A DNA stretch of 64,000 nt from a virus. The first letter of the stretch is position 1; the number at the start of each line of letters is the position of its first letter. The notes beneath the pieces are model-generated. The model was not told where the DNA came from. It made no database searches and saw only the letters and a program-made list of their open reading frames with translations. The stretch lies in the IMG/VR virus record IMGVR_UViG_3300047157_000105, positions 1 through 64,000 of that record. One strand, written 5' to 3'. Both the position numbers and the translations under genes were made by a program. Positions 16,167-23,891 of the stretch are shown here, in pieces.

Positions 16167-18008
16167 TTAAGGGACTAAGTTATATATTTCTATAACATCT
16201 TCCTTACCTTTCACTCTAATATCACCTATCTTATGAGATCGTATAATCATATCATCTGGCAATTGAGTCATTGTCATGGAGGAATAAATTGTTGGATATT
16301 GTAAATAATCTCCCCTTCCTGCTGTTGCTTCTAGTCTTGCTGCTAGATTAACAGCATCACCTATTACACTAAAATCAAATCGTGTAGAGCTACCCATATT
16401 ACCGATAATAGCTGGTCCAGTATTTACACCTGTACCAACGTTAATATCAGGTAAGCCTCTATCCTTATATCTTTGTTTTAGTTCTAATGTCTTTGCTTCT
16501 ATTTCAACAGCGGACTTCACCGCCATCTCAGCATGATTAGGCATATCTAATGGTGCACCAAACACAGCCATAATACAATCACCCATAAACTTATCAACCA
16601 TACCACCATTATTCAATATAATATTTGTCATCTCATCTAAGAACTCATTCACTAATACAACTAAACCTTCTGGGTCATCTTTGTTTTTATAATATTCTGA
16701 GATAGGTGTGAATCCAATAATGTCCATAAACAAATAAGACATATCTTTTCTTTCACCACCAAGCTTAAGTAAGTCAGGATTTTTCTGCAGTGCTTTGACT
16801 TGACGTGGATCTAAGTAGTGTTCAAACTGTTTCTTAATCTGTTGCTTCTGTCTAAACTCTAATATGAACCTATTAAACGTGGCATGGAATCCTACAATAA
16901 AGAATGTTAATAATGCCCATGTAATATCTACAAGAACTAATTGTGTGCTAAACATATGTTGGAAGTAATATATACCTCCACCGAATATACCTAATAATGA
17001 TACACCTATTATCCAATAAGGTGTAAATCGTGTAATAAGTATGATTAATATACCTAATACGAATCCAGCCAGTATCTCTATGAGGCTATCATATCTCTTT
17101 ATTGTTTCTCCATCTAATATTGTTTGGAGAGTTTGTGCAGATATAACATAATCATATTGTTCACCCACAGGTGTTGCAACAACTCCGCCTAATCCCTCTG
17201 CTGTCATAGCAACAATGACTGTTGTACCCGCAAGTGGCGTGAAGTCTTCAGACGCAGCACTCATTGTTTTAAATTCTTTATTCCATCTTACCCATACACG
17301 AGCATTCGTATCTGTATTAATTGTAGCATAAGCTGGAACTCTCATAGCCACAATACCAGTCTCATCTGCTTTGACTTGATATGATGGGTCACCTACAGCA
17401 ACACGAATAGTTTCTATTGCCATATTCGGATATACTTCCTCACCTATCTTCATAAGCAATGGAACTCGTCTAACTACACCATCAATCTCAGGAGCTGTAT
17501 TAATAACACCAACACCATTCGCACACTCAGCAAGTTTAGGTAATGGTCCAACCATACCATTCCACTCAAATAGATATGGTAACGGATCACCTATCTTTGC
17601 CACACCTCTCGGCACTGGATTAGATGTTCTCTTTTGTGCTGTACCTGTTTGGGCAATGACTGTGCCATACGTTAGTGTTTCACAGAATACATCATCACTA
17701 CCAAACCTATCTTCCTCACTAAACAATATAGGCATAACAATAATACCTGTTTCTGCATTCCTTAATTGAAGTATGAGGTTAGCAAGTACATCACGATCCC
17801 ACGGCCATTGGCCATGTTCTTCGATTGCTGCTTCATCGATGGTAACTATTGTAACTGCTTCAGAAGGAGTCTTCTCTTCATTTTGCAATACATAGTCAAA
17901 TGATTTAAGTCTGAGTATCTCTTTGACCCATGGATCTTGCAGACCGATATAGGTTAATGCTATAAGGGTAACAAATGCGATAGACCAATGTGATAATATT
18001 TTCTTCAT
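16167..18008 (-). CDS. CHASE2-domain membrane adenylate cyclase
   Basis: 613 residues from the ATG at 18008 (the frame extends to 18050, but a late box lies inside that extension, so I choose the inner start). An N-terminal membrane anchor is followed by a periplasmic CHASE2 sensor (about 25-315, including VTIVTIDEAAIEEHGQWPW). Three transmembrane helices follow (about 320-400, e.g. LIEILAGFVLGILIILI), then a class III cyclase domain (about 435-613). Cyclase residues visible: metal-binding Asp in FMDIIGFT and in VDKFMGD, the purine-selecting Lys of VDKF and Asp of FDFSVIGD, and transition-state Asn/Arg in GDAVNLAARLE. This predicts ATP to cAMP controlled from the periplasm. Last gene of the minus-strand curli-like region. 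Confidence 0.9.
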   Translation of the reverse strand: MKKILSHWSIAFVTLIALTYIGLQDPWVKEILRLKSFDYVLQNEEKTPSEAVTIVTIDEAAIEEHGQWPWDRDVLANLILQLRNAETGIIVMPILFSEEDRFGSDDVFCETLTYGTVIAQTGTAQKRTSNPVPRGVAKIGDPLPYLFEWNGMVGPLPKLAECANGVGVINTAPEIDGVVRRVPLLMKIGEEVYPNMAIETIRVAVGDPSYQVKADETGIVAMRVPAYATINTDTNARVWVRWNKEFKTMSAASEDFTPLAGTTVIVAMTAEGLGGVVATPVGEQYDYVISAQTLQTILDGETIKRYDSLIEILAGFVLGILIILITRFTPYWIIGVSLLGIFGGGIYYFQHMFSTQLVLVDITWALLTFFIVGFHATFNRFILEFRQKQQIKKQFEHYLDPRQVKALQKNPDLLKLGGERKDMSYLFMDIIGFTPISEYYKNKDDPEGLVVLVNEFLDEMTNIILNNGGMVDKFMGDCIMAVFGAPLDMPNHAEMAVKSAVEIEAKTLELKQRYKDRGLPDINVGTGVNTGPAIIGNMGSSTRFDFSVIGDAVNLAARLEATAGRGDYLQYPTIYSSMTMTQLPDDMIIRSHKIGDIRVKGKEDVIEIYNLVP

Positions 18009-18013
18009 AAACC

Positions 18014-18021
18014 TATTTATA
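18014..18021 (-). promoter_or_regulatory. Late promoter box TATAAATA (minus strand)
   Basis: Exact consensus on the minus strand (TATTTATA on plus). Five bases separate it from the cyclase ATG at 18008, so +1 would coincide with the start codon. It gives the cyclase its own late promoter. Confidence 0.55.
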
Positions 18022-18050
18022 TTAATTCTTGCGTGACTTGAACTGAGCAA

Positions 18051-18866
18051 CCACTAGGATGTAGTGCATGTATTTGTTAAACTATATGATTGCGCTGTGC
18101 TATTATACTGTAATAAATCTAAATCTGTTGTATAAGCTACCAGTTAAATCTATTGTTGCGGTATGGTAGCATCTCCTTCTTTGCATAATGATTCTTCTCC
18201 ATTATCAGTTATATACTATAAGTTATATGATTTATCTTGCCATTGCCTTCTTGTTTAAAGAATATATCATTATTATCACCACCATAATGTATAAATTTTG
18301 CCTCATGGTCTGCATTACCTGTACCAGTTTCTTGTGACCGCCTTTAAATTTGTGTCACCACTATGAAGATCTAATTGACAGTGTGCCCACCATATTCTGC
18401 TGTAGCATAGAATCACATGTTGTATGAAGTTCGCATCAGCGTCAAATGTTTTACCTTGGCAAAAATGAACAGTATTATCATTAGTATTAATATGAAATCC
18501 TATTCGATTAGCATCTGATCCTGTAGTATTACAATATTGCTTCGATACTTTAAAGTATTACCTGAACCATCTAAGTCACCACCCCAAGATTGCCAGAACC
18601 CCAATGCCGTAGTATAACCCACACTAATGCATCTTCATTTCCCTCTTGGTCAATTGTAACTGTATTATCATCATGTGCTACCTTAGAAATTGTACTACAT
18701 TATCATCACCATCTTGGGTTATATCTATTGTTAGGTTATCGCTCGTACCAACTTGTGTAATGTATATTTCGTTATTGGCAAACACAGAACCAGCCATAAA
18801 AATTATTGGAATATATAATATTATTAATACTAATATGCTACTGACTTTGAATAATAGTGATTTCAC
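18051..18866 (-). pseudogene. Second curlin-repeat secreted protein, broken by frameshifts
   Basis: Begins with GTG 18866 behind a GGAGGAAT ribosome site. A signal peptide (LVLIILYIPIIFMAGSVFA) is followed by curlin-type units IYITQVGTSDNLTI and ITQDGDDNVVQF. The frame stops at 18678, but related sequence continues in other frames: HDDNTVTIDQEGNEDALVW, then ALGFWQSWGGDLDGSGNTLK, then SDANRIGFHINTNDNTVHF, then DLHSGDTNLKAV. At least three or four frame changes are needed, the first by one missing T in a T-run. No other gene is seen in this 600-bp stretch. Pseudogene or indel-rich assembly. Confidence 0.7.
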
Positions 18867-19092
18867 TTTCTATTCCTCCTAATTCAAAATCTATTAACTC
18901 GAAATCCCCTTGTTGTATATTCATCATATAACTATTTTCTTGTTCAAGTCTTAATTCAACCACACTACCACTTGCAGCTTCTCTATGCCAATACCATTGT
19001 GGGTCTTCATCTAATATGGTAATGCCTGTGTCTTTATCTTTACCTAATGTAAAATCGTATGAACCTTTTTTCTTATCAAATTCAGAACGCAT
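18838..19092 (-). CDS. Hypothetical protein of the curli-like cluster
   Basis: 84 residues from ATG 19092. The frame is open further upstream (an in-frame RQLALQ precedes the Met) and there is no Shine-Dalgarno site, so the true start is uncertain and fusion to the FecR gene by a frame change is conceivable. Contains EDPQWYWHRE and a C-terminal beta-rich block (NIQQGDFELIDFELGGIESE). Overlaps the start of the second curlin gene by 29 nt. Not recognised as CsgE, CsgB or CsgC. Confidence 0.5.
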   Translation of the reverse strand: MRSEFDKKKGSYDFTLGKDKDTGITILDEDPQWYWHREAASGSVVELRLEQENSYMMNIQQGDFELIDFELGGIESEITIIQSQ

Positions 19093-19100
19093 TTGTAATG

Positions 19101-19937
19101 CTAATTGACGATATTCAGTTGTTCTAGAATATCTGCTAAGAAATTCTGATCTAAGAAATCTGTATCAAGCATTGATACATACTCATCTTCTTCTATTTCT
19201 AAATAGTCTATTTCTAATTCTTCAAACTTTAGAAAGTCTATGTCAAGAGCAGTAGCAACTTTATTTAATTCTTCATTCTGCATTGCCTCTTCGATCTCGC
19301 GAGGTTTAGATATAATAAGTAAGTTATTAATGAATGCTTCTTCTAGATCTACAATCACAGGTTTTAATGGCCTCGAAGAAATAGTGTCCACAACGGTAGC
19401 CTGGAAGGCCTGATTCATAATAACCATGCCCGCATCGGATTCAACTGATATCTCACCTACAAAGCAGTTACCATTTGTATCACATGACGGCAGTAGAATA
19501 ATAGTAGAACTACCTACCTCGTCTATCGTCATTGAAAAATCTGTACCTCGAACACCGATAGTAGCTGTTGGTGTTTTTATTTGTACTGCAGTTGGGGTGG
19601 TCTTTGCAATCTGACCTGAAGCATATCTTACTGTACCAAGTGCTGCTTTTAGTGATAGCGACCCCTTCTTAGTATTTGGGTCATAAACAAATTCATCAAT
19701 AATAAGTTTGGAATGCTGTGTAACATCTACCCTCGTATCATCAATAAAGCCAATAGCGACTTTACCTTTACCAGTTTTAACAGTATCATACTGGAATATA
19801 TCTAAATCTTTTTCGGCATCAACATCTTCACCATCCGTTCTTTCAATATTGGCATTACCTTCATGTAAGATAACATCGCCAATTATACTAGCGAATGATG
19901 AAAATGTTAAACACCATAATATAACAAAAAGCCGCAC
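19101..19937 (-). CDS. FecR-domain secreted protein
   Basis: 278 residues. Signal peptide MRLFVILWCLTFSSFAS, then a FecR-like beta domain (about 20-160): GDVILHEGNANIER, DTVKTGKGKVAIGFIDDTRV, GTVRYASGQIAKTTPTAV and IKTPTATIGVRGTDF, the last being the family hallmark. An acidic Glu/Asp/Leu-rich C-terminal tail follows. It acts in the periplasm or outer face. FecR-domain genes often sit beside CHASE2 cyclase genes in bacteria (remembered association), as here. It probably provides a periplasmic ligand or scaffold for sensing. Confidence 0.85.
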   Translation of the reverse strand: MRLFVILWCLTFSSFASIIGDVILHEGNANIERTDGEDVDAEKDLDIFQYDTVKTGKGKVAIGFIDDTRVDVTQHSKLIIDEFVYDPNTKKGSLSLKAALGTVRYASGQIAKTTPTAVQIKTPTATIGVRGTDFSMTIDEVGSSTIILLPSCDTNGNCFVGEISVESDAGMVIMNQAFQATVVDTISSRPLKPVIVDLEEAFINNLLIISKPREIEEAMQNEELNKVATALDIDFLKFEELEIDYLEIEEDEYVSMLDTDFLDQNFLADILEQLNIVN

Positions 19938-19938
19938 A

Positions 19939-21048
19939 TTAATCCCTCTGGATTATATCTACATTAGCTGATGCACCATTAACTGTCATTGTAATAACAT
20001 CACCAGAACCACCAGTTTGTAAGATAACATAATCTGCAGATGCACCATCATGTGTTAATGATAATGTACTTGCGTTATCTTGGTCAATATCAGCTACAAA
20101 GGTTGCACCATCTACATCCATGTTGACTGTACCTGTGCTTGTTTGTTCTATACTGATATTAGCACTTGCTCCGTTTGCATCTAAGTTAATAGTACCTGTG
20201 CTTGTCTGGTCAATATCAAATGTACCACCAGCACCGTTTAAACCATCCGAAGTTTGTCCAAGAATAGTTCCATCAGTATTAAATGTTGCATGACCTGTCT
20301 GATTAATATTAACTGTCTTCACAGCGCTTGCCGTACTTCCAGTGGTTGTCATTGTTACTGTACCACCCGCTGTTTGAGTAATATCAATGTTTTGTGAATC
20401 ACCTGTTGTAGTTACAGTTGCTGAGTTATCATATACACCTGATTGAACAACATCAACATCAGCAGTGATACCAGTTTGAGTCATAATTAAAGTATGACCT
20501 GCAACATCTCCATTACCATCAATATCGATTAGATAGTTATTTGAATCACCATTAATTGTTAATCTTAATATTGCACTTGCACCATCGATAGTAGCTGCAA
20601 CAACAGTACTGTCCGTACCTGATGCACCAACAATATCAATATCGGCATTATCACCCGAAGTAGAACCACCAACATCAATGTCAATATCTTGTGAGTTACC
20701 CGTAAAAGTAATTACAGCATTGACATCATCACAACCACTTGTGCTATCTGCTGGGTCACAATTGAAATCAATATTGTTACTATTACCTGTAGTACTCCAT
20801 GTACCAACAAAGTTATCACCGTTTATATCAAAGGTGATTATATTACTATTACCAACCTGGTCAATATTAAAGTTTGTTGCAGAGCCAGACACGGTGGATG
20901 CTGTAGTTGAATTACCTACCATATTACCATCACCATCCTGGAGTACATCAAAAACTAATGAAGCACCAGCCTGTGTTACATAAATCTTATTTGTTGCCAT
21001 TGCTGGCAAACTCATCAAAGCCATAATAAAGAATGTCAGTAATTTCAT
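19939..21048 (-). CDS. Curlin-repeat (CsgA-like) secreted protein
   Basis: 369 residues. Signal peptide MKLLTFFIMALMSLPAMA, then about fifteen to twenty degenerate curlin-type units built on D(I/V)(x)Q.G.(A/S)N spacing, for example FDVLQDGDGNMVG, FNIDQVGNSNII, VNINQTGHATF, FDIDQTSTGTIN and ISIEQTSTGTVN. Very rich in Asp, Asn, Thr, Gly, with hardly any Lys or Arg. This is the layout of curli subunits, though much longer than E. coli CsgA (about 150 residues) and more acidic. Predicted substrate of the CsgG/CsgF encoded just upstream in the operon. Confidence 0.85.
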   Translation of the reverse strand: MKLLTFFIMALMSLPAMATNKIYVTQAGASLVFDVLQDGDGNMVGNSTTASTVSGSATNFNIDQVGNSNIITFDINGDNFVGTWSTTGNSNNIDFNCDPADSTSGCDDVNAVITFTGNSQDIDIDVGGSTSGDNADIDIVGASGTDSTVVAATIDGASAILRLTINGDSNNYLIDIDGNGDVAGHTLIMTQTGITADVDVVQSGVYDNSATVTTTGDSQNIDITQTAGGTVTMTTTGSTASAVKTVNINQTGHATFNTDGTILGQTSDGLNGAGGTFDIDQTSTGTINLDANGASANISIEQTSTGTVNMDVDGATFVADIDQDNASTLSLTHDGASADYVILQTGGSGDVITMTVNGASANVDIIQRD

Positions 21049-21051
21049 TAA

Positions 21052-21504
21052 CTACTCTCCTTCTTTTGCCTCAATTGGATGTTTCGCCCAATCATCAAGT
21101 GGTATATCAGAATATACAGCATCTTTGTCTACCCGTTCTGCTATAACGGGTTCTGCCCATTCCCATAAACCACACTCTCTTCCTTCATATAACATTTGCA
21201 ATACTGCAAATTCAATAGCTGTACGAATCGCATAATTCACCGGTTCGTTAGCTGCATTGCCAGATTCTATCTCCAATGCTCTTGTTCCTAAATCTAAAAA
21301 TCTAAATACATCTGCACCATTGCTGGTGCTTGCGATTGTTTTAGTAGACGACACAGTCAATAGGATTTCTCCTGTCTGAACTGAAACAAGTCTTAATGAA
21401 ACAGTTACTTGATCAGTTCTATATTGATCGTTAGCTCCTAAACCAAGGAACCTTGCTCCTGCTCCTCCACTTGTAGTGTTCGTATCATACCCTACAATTG
21501 CCAC
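21052..21504 (-). CDS. csgG: CsgG-like curli export channel, C-terminal part (frameshifted)
   Basis: 150 residues. Sequence IVGYDTNTTSGGAGARFLG and DQYRTDQVTVSLRLVSVQTG, then ILLTVSSTKTI and FRFLDLG, follow the second half of E. coli CsgG closely, covering the transmembrane beta-hairpin and C-terminal helices. The listed start is a GTG that would give MAIVGYD; in a normal gene this is the continuation of EGG-IVGYD. It belongs with 21485-21958 as one gene interrupted by one extra base near 21498. Confidence 0.85.
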   Translation of the reverse strand: MAIVGYDTNTTSGGAGARFLGLGANDQYRTDQVTVSLRLVSVQTGEILLTVSSTKTIASTSNGADVFRFLDLGTRALEIESGNAANEPVNYAIRTAIEFAVLQMLYEGRECGLWEWAEPVIAERVDKDAVYSDIPLDDWAKHPIEAKEGE

Positions 21505-21958
21505 CTTCTAATATTAAGCCAGCAAATAACATAGGTGCCAAAGCATCTGTGCTTTGAGCACCATCATATAGTTCTCTTGTACTTCTAATTAATTGTCTTT
21601 CTTTGACTAAGTTATCTAAACTTGCCCTTTCAACAACTGAGAACCAATCACCTTCACCAACTGCCATGAGTGATTGTATAACCCATACATCAGCTCCCTG
21701 AGAAACTGCTGTCGATAATCCTACCTGCTTTCTCTGTCCTGTCTCATCAGGGAAAGCATATACTGCCACGGTAATTTTTACTGGATTTCCATTTCCATCC
21801 GTGGGTGTATTTATCAAATCTGGCATATCTTTTAGCAATTCTTTTGTAGGTGTGCCCTGAACAAAAGGCATTTCTCCTTCTATTGCTTTGGTGTTCTGTA
21901 CCGAACAACCAGCCATAATACAACTTAAAAATGCTATCGCCAAATATTCCATATTCAT
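21485..21958 (-). CDS. csgG: CsgG-like outer-membrane lipoprotein channel, N-terminal part (frameshifted)
   Basis: ATG at 21958 (MNMEYLAIAF) is preferred over an earlier Met because it directly follows the CsgF stop. Lipoprotein signal with lipobox IMAGC, then KITVAVYAFPDETGQRK and FSVVERASLDNLVKERQLIR, typical of the CsgG periplasmic domain. The frame ends EGGNCRV-stop; deleting one A from GGCAATTGTAGGG restores EGGIVGYD and the family-typical continuation. A complete gene would encode about 300 residues, close to CsgG. CsgG forms a nonameric outer-membrane pore. Confidence 0.87.
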   Translation of the reverse strand: MNMEYLAIAFLSCIMAGCSVQNTKAIEGEMPFVQGTPTKELLKDMPDLINTPTDGNGNPVKITVAVYAFPDETGQRKQVGLSTAVSQGADVWVIQSLMAVGEGDWFSVVERASLDNLVKERQLIRSTRELYDGAQSTDALAPMLFAGLILEGGNCRV

Positions 21959-21962
21959 AATT

Positions 21963-22448
21963 TTAAAATTTAAAGTCTCCAACTGGTACAACTAATTCTG
22001 TTAATGAACCATCAGCTGCTGTAACAGTTAACGTAATTGTTTCTGCTGTCTCGTCTTTTACCCATGCCACTGTTGAGCCATCAGGTAAAGTTGCTGTACC
22101 ACTTAATGGGCACTCTAATTCTGTCGTATCTAAATCTTCGGTGCAATTAGTACCGAACATATTATCAACCATTTGTTTGGATAAGTTTGCGAATATACGA
22201 CTTTCTACGTTCGTTACAAACTTTGCAAGGGTGGTATTCTTAGCATCTCTCTCAGCTTTAGCAGCTGCAGATAATAAGTCATCCTTTACAGATTCTTTTC
22301 TATTGTATTCTAGCTGAGATATTGAAAGTACATGACTAGAATATCCTTCTCCACTAAAAGCCGGATTACTAAAATCAAACGTTAAATTACTCGCTTGACT
22401 TATTGTCGTCAGTGTTAGTAGTGTCAGTAAAAGTTTTAATTTCACCAT
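21963..22448 (-). CDS. csgF: CsgF-like curli assembly factor
   Basis: 161 residues. Signal peptide MVKLKLLLTLLTLTTISQAS, then NLTFDFSNPAFSGEGYSSHV, matching the CsgF N-terminus that plugs into the CsgG pore (pattern: T F.F.NP.FGG). A region with Asn/Gln-rich and helical segments and a C-terminal beta domain (TETITLTVTAADGSLTE) follow; two Cys residues in the centre are extra to E. coli CsgF. Immediately precedes csgG, as a functional pair would. Confidence 0.85.
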   Translation of the reverse strand: MVKLKLLLTLLTLTTISQASNLTFDFSNPAFSGEGYSSHVLSISQLEYNRKESVKDDLLSAAAKAERDAKNTTLAKFVTNVESRIFANLSKQMVDNMFGTNCTEDLDTTELECPLSGTATLPDGSTVAWVKDETAETITLTVTAADGSLTELVVPVGDFKF

Positions 22449-22704
22449 GTCTTTCTCTCTCCTGTAATATCATATCTAATTTAGCGTTTAATCTAATTAA
22501 ATCATTATCCAACATTCTTACTCTATCGATTAATGCAATTAAAGTCATATGGCTATCGCCTATAACTGGATCTACCTTTGTAGAAACCCATGTCCATATG
22601 AAGTATATAAAGTAACCCATTGCCAAAGCGGCAATAATAGGAAAACCGTAATCACTAACTAATTGTCCTATCGTTGTTTGTTGCTCTACTACTACTTCTT
22701 CCAT
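22387..22704 (-). CDS. Holin-like (BhlA-type) small membrane protein
   Basis: 105 residues. One transmembrane segment DYGFPIIAALAMGYFIYFIW (about 19-38) is followed by a cytoplasmic helix (LIDRVRMLDNDLIRLNAKLDMIL) and an acidic tail. The (Y/V)GFPI....A.GYF(I/V)Y signature is shared with the adjacent 22704 gene, so the two are paralogues. The layout recalls BhlA/UviB-like putative holins. It overlaps csgF by 62 nt. Confidence 0.6.
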   Translation of the reverse strand: MEEVVVEQQTTIGQLVSDYGFPIIAALAMGYFIYFIWTWVSTKVDPVIGDSHMTLIALIDRVRMLDNDLIRLNAKLDMILQERERHGEIKTFTDTTNTDDNKSSE

Positions 22705-22985
22705 TAGTCTCTCCTCGCATCAGTCTTACCGTCTGCTCTTGCGATTCGATCCGTATCAGGTCTTATACCAAATGCCTGACACATCTTTACATCAATACGT
22801 ATTAATTCACTATTCATAGTCTTTACTCTATTGTCTAATGCTTGTGCAAACATTCTTTGTTGCTTAATGTCTGATTCAACTCCTTCTAATATAAAACTTA
22901 ACGTTAAATATACGAAATAACCTGCTGCTCCTGCACCTACAATAGGAAACCCTACCTCAGTTACTAAATCTAATATGCCTTCCAA
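22704..22985 (-). CDS. Holin-like (BhlA-type) small membrane protein, paralogue
   Basis: 93 residues from TTG 22985, preceded by AGGAG. One transmembrane segment (EVGFPIVGAGAAGYFVYLTL, about 10-29), then a charged amphipathic helix (DNRVKTMNSELIRIDVKM) and a basic tail. Paralogous to the following gene. First gene of the minus-strand curli-like operon, directly downstream of a minus-strand late box. A holin pair at the head of a curli-secretion operon is unexpected. Confidence 0.6.
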   Translation of the reverse strand: MEGILDLVTEVGFPIVGAGAAGYFVYLTLSFILEGVESDIKQQRMFAQALDNRVKTMNSELIRIDVKMCQAFGIRPDTDRIARADGKTDARRD

Positions 22986-23012
22986 ATCACTCTCCTAATC
23001 TATTCATTACTA

Positions 23013-23020
23013 TATTTATA
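23013..23020 (-). promoter_or_regulatory. Late promoter box TATAAATA (minus strand)
   Basis: Exact consensus on the minus strand, 27 nt before the TTG start of the first gene in the curli-like operon. It is divergent from two plus-strand late boxes 13-28 bp away. It predicts late expression of holin-like genes, CsgF, CsgG and curlin. Confidence 0.65.
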
Positions 23021-23032
23021 GAAAATCCGCCT

Positions 23033-23040
23033 TATAAATA
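23033..23040 (+). promoter_or_regulatory. Late promoter box TATAAATA
   Basis: Exact consensus, predicted +1 near 23046, driving the ferredoxin operon. It forms a divergent late-promoter cluster with the minus-strand box at 23013. Confidence 0.55.
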
Positions 23041-23047
23041 GCAATAT

Positions 23048-23334
<287 letters not shown>

Positions 23335-23342
23335 GAGATACC

Positions 23343-23495
23343 GTGGAAGAAGATCCAGTTAAAACATATCCGGCCAAAGATCCAGAAGATATTAAAGAAG
23401 TAAAAAAGAAAGATAAAGAACGACATCCGCCATTAGGTGCAATGTCGCCATTTGATGATGGACCATGGCCAGATAAAGGAGAAAACCATGTTTGA
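23343..23495 (+). CDS. Small acidic/basic hypothetical protein
   Basis: 50 residues from GTG 23343, with GGAG 8 nt upstream. Highly charged first half (DPEDIKEVKKKDKERH), then PPLGAMSPFDDGPWPDKGE. It overlaps the next gene by 8 nt. Short but plausible because of its ribosome site and tight packing. The pattern of Pro/Asp/Gly-rich C-terminus is seen in small DUF proteins; no function. Confidence 0.5.
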   Translation: MEEDPVKTYPAKDPEDIKEVKKKDKERHPPLGAMSPFDDGPWPDKGENHV

Positions 23496-23760
23496 AGATA
23501 GACTATGGATTTATACAAGTATTGCAGGTGCATTATTAGGTGCAGCTTTTTTAGCCTATATTAAAGACACACGTATTGGTTTGTGGGCTTATGGTAAGAT
23601 TGATGACACAGTAGATTATTTTAGAGACAAGTATGGTTGGACTTGGTTAAACCAAGATGAAGATGCTTGGAAGAAAGTCAATCCAAAGATTGCTGCAAAG
23701 ATCGAGCAATTAGAAATGCGCATTGATGATTTAGAAACAGAAATAGAGGAGAAACTATAA
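23488..23760 (+). CDS. Small membrane-anchored protein
   Basis: 90 residues from ATG 23488 (AAAGGAG 6 nt upstream). N-terminal transmembrane segment IYTSIAGALLGAAFLAYI, then a soluble acidic part with coiled-coil tail KIAAKIEQLEMRIDDLETEIE. Topology is like a small spanin, holin or anti-holin component. The stop overlaps the next ATG (TAATG). Confidence 0.6.
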   Translation: MFEDRLWIYTSIAGALLGAAFLAYIKDTRIGLWAYGKIDDTVDYFRDKYGWTWLNQDEDAWKKVNPKIAAKIEQLEMRIDDLETEIEEKL

Positions 23761-23891
23761 TGGGAAGTAATTTAGGATTAATAGCTTTCGGGCTTATCGC
23801 GTTATTTGCTACATCATTTATTAAAATTGCAGCGATCGCTGCATTAGGTTGGGGTGCTTATAAAGCCTATAGAGATTGGGGAGCAATGTAA
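23760..23891 (+). CDS. Tiny two-helix membrane protein
   Basis: 43 residues, nearly all hydrophobic: NLGLIAFGLIALFATSFI, then KIAAIAALGWGAYKAYRDW. It would form one long or two short membrane helices. Coupled on both sides by TAATG overlaps with the preceding membrane protein and the lipase. Size and character fit a holin-like or lysis-regulating peptide; this is inference. Confidence 0.6.
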   Translation: MGSNLGLIAFGLIALFATSFIKIAAIAALGWGAYKAYRDWGAM

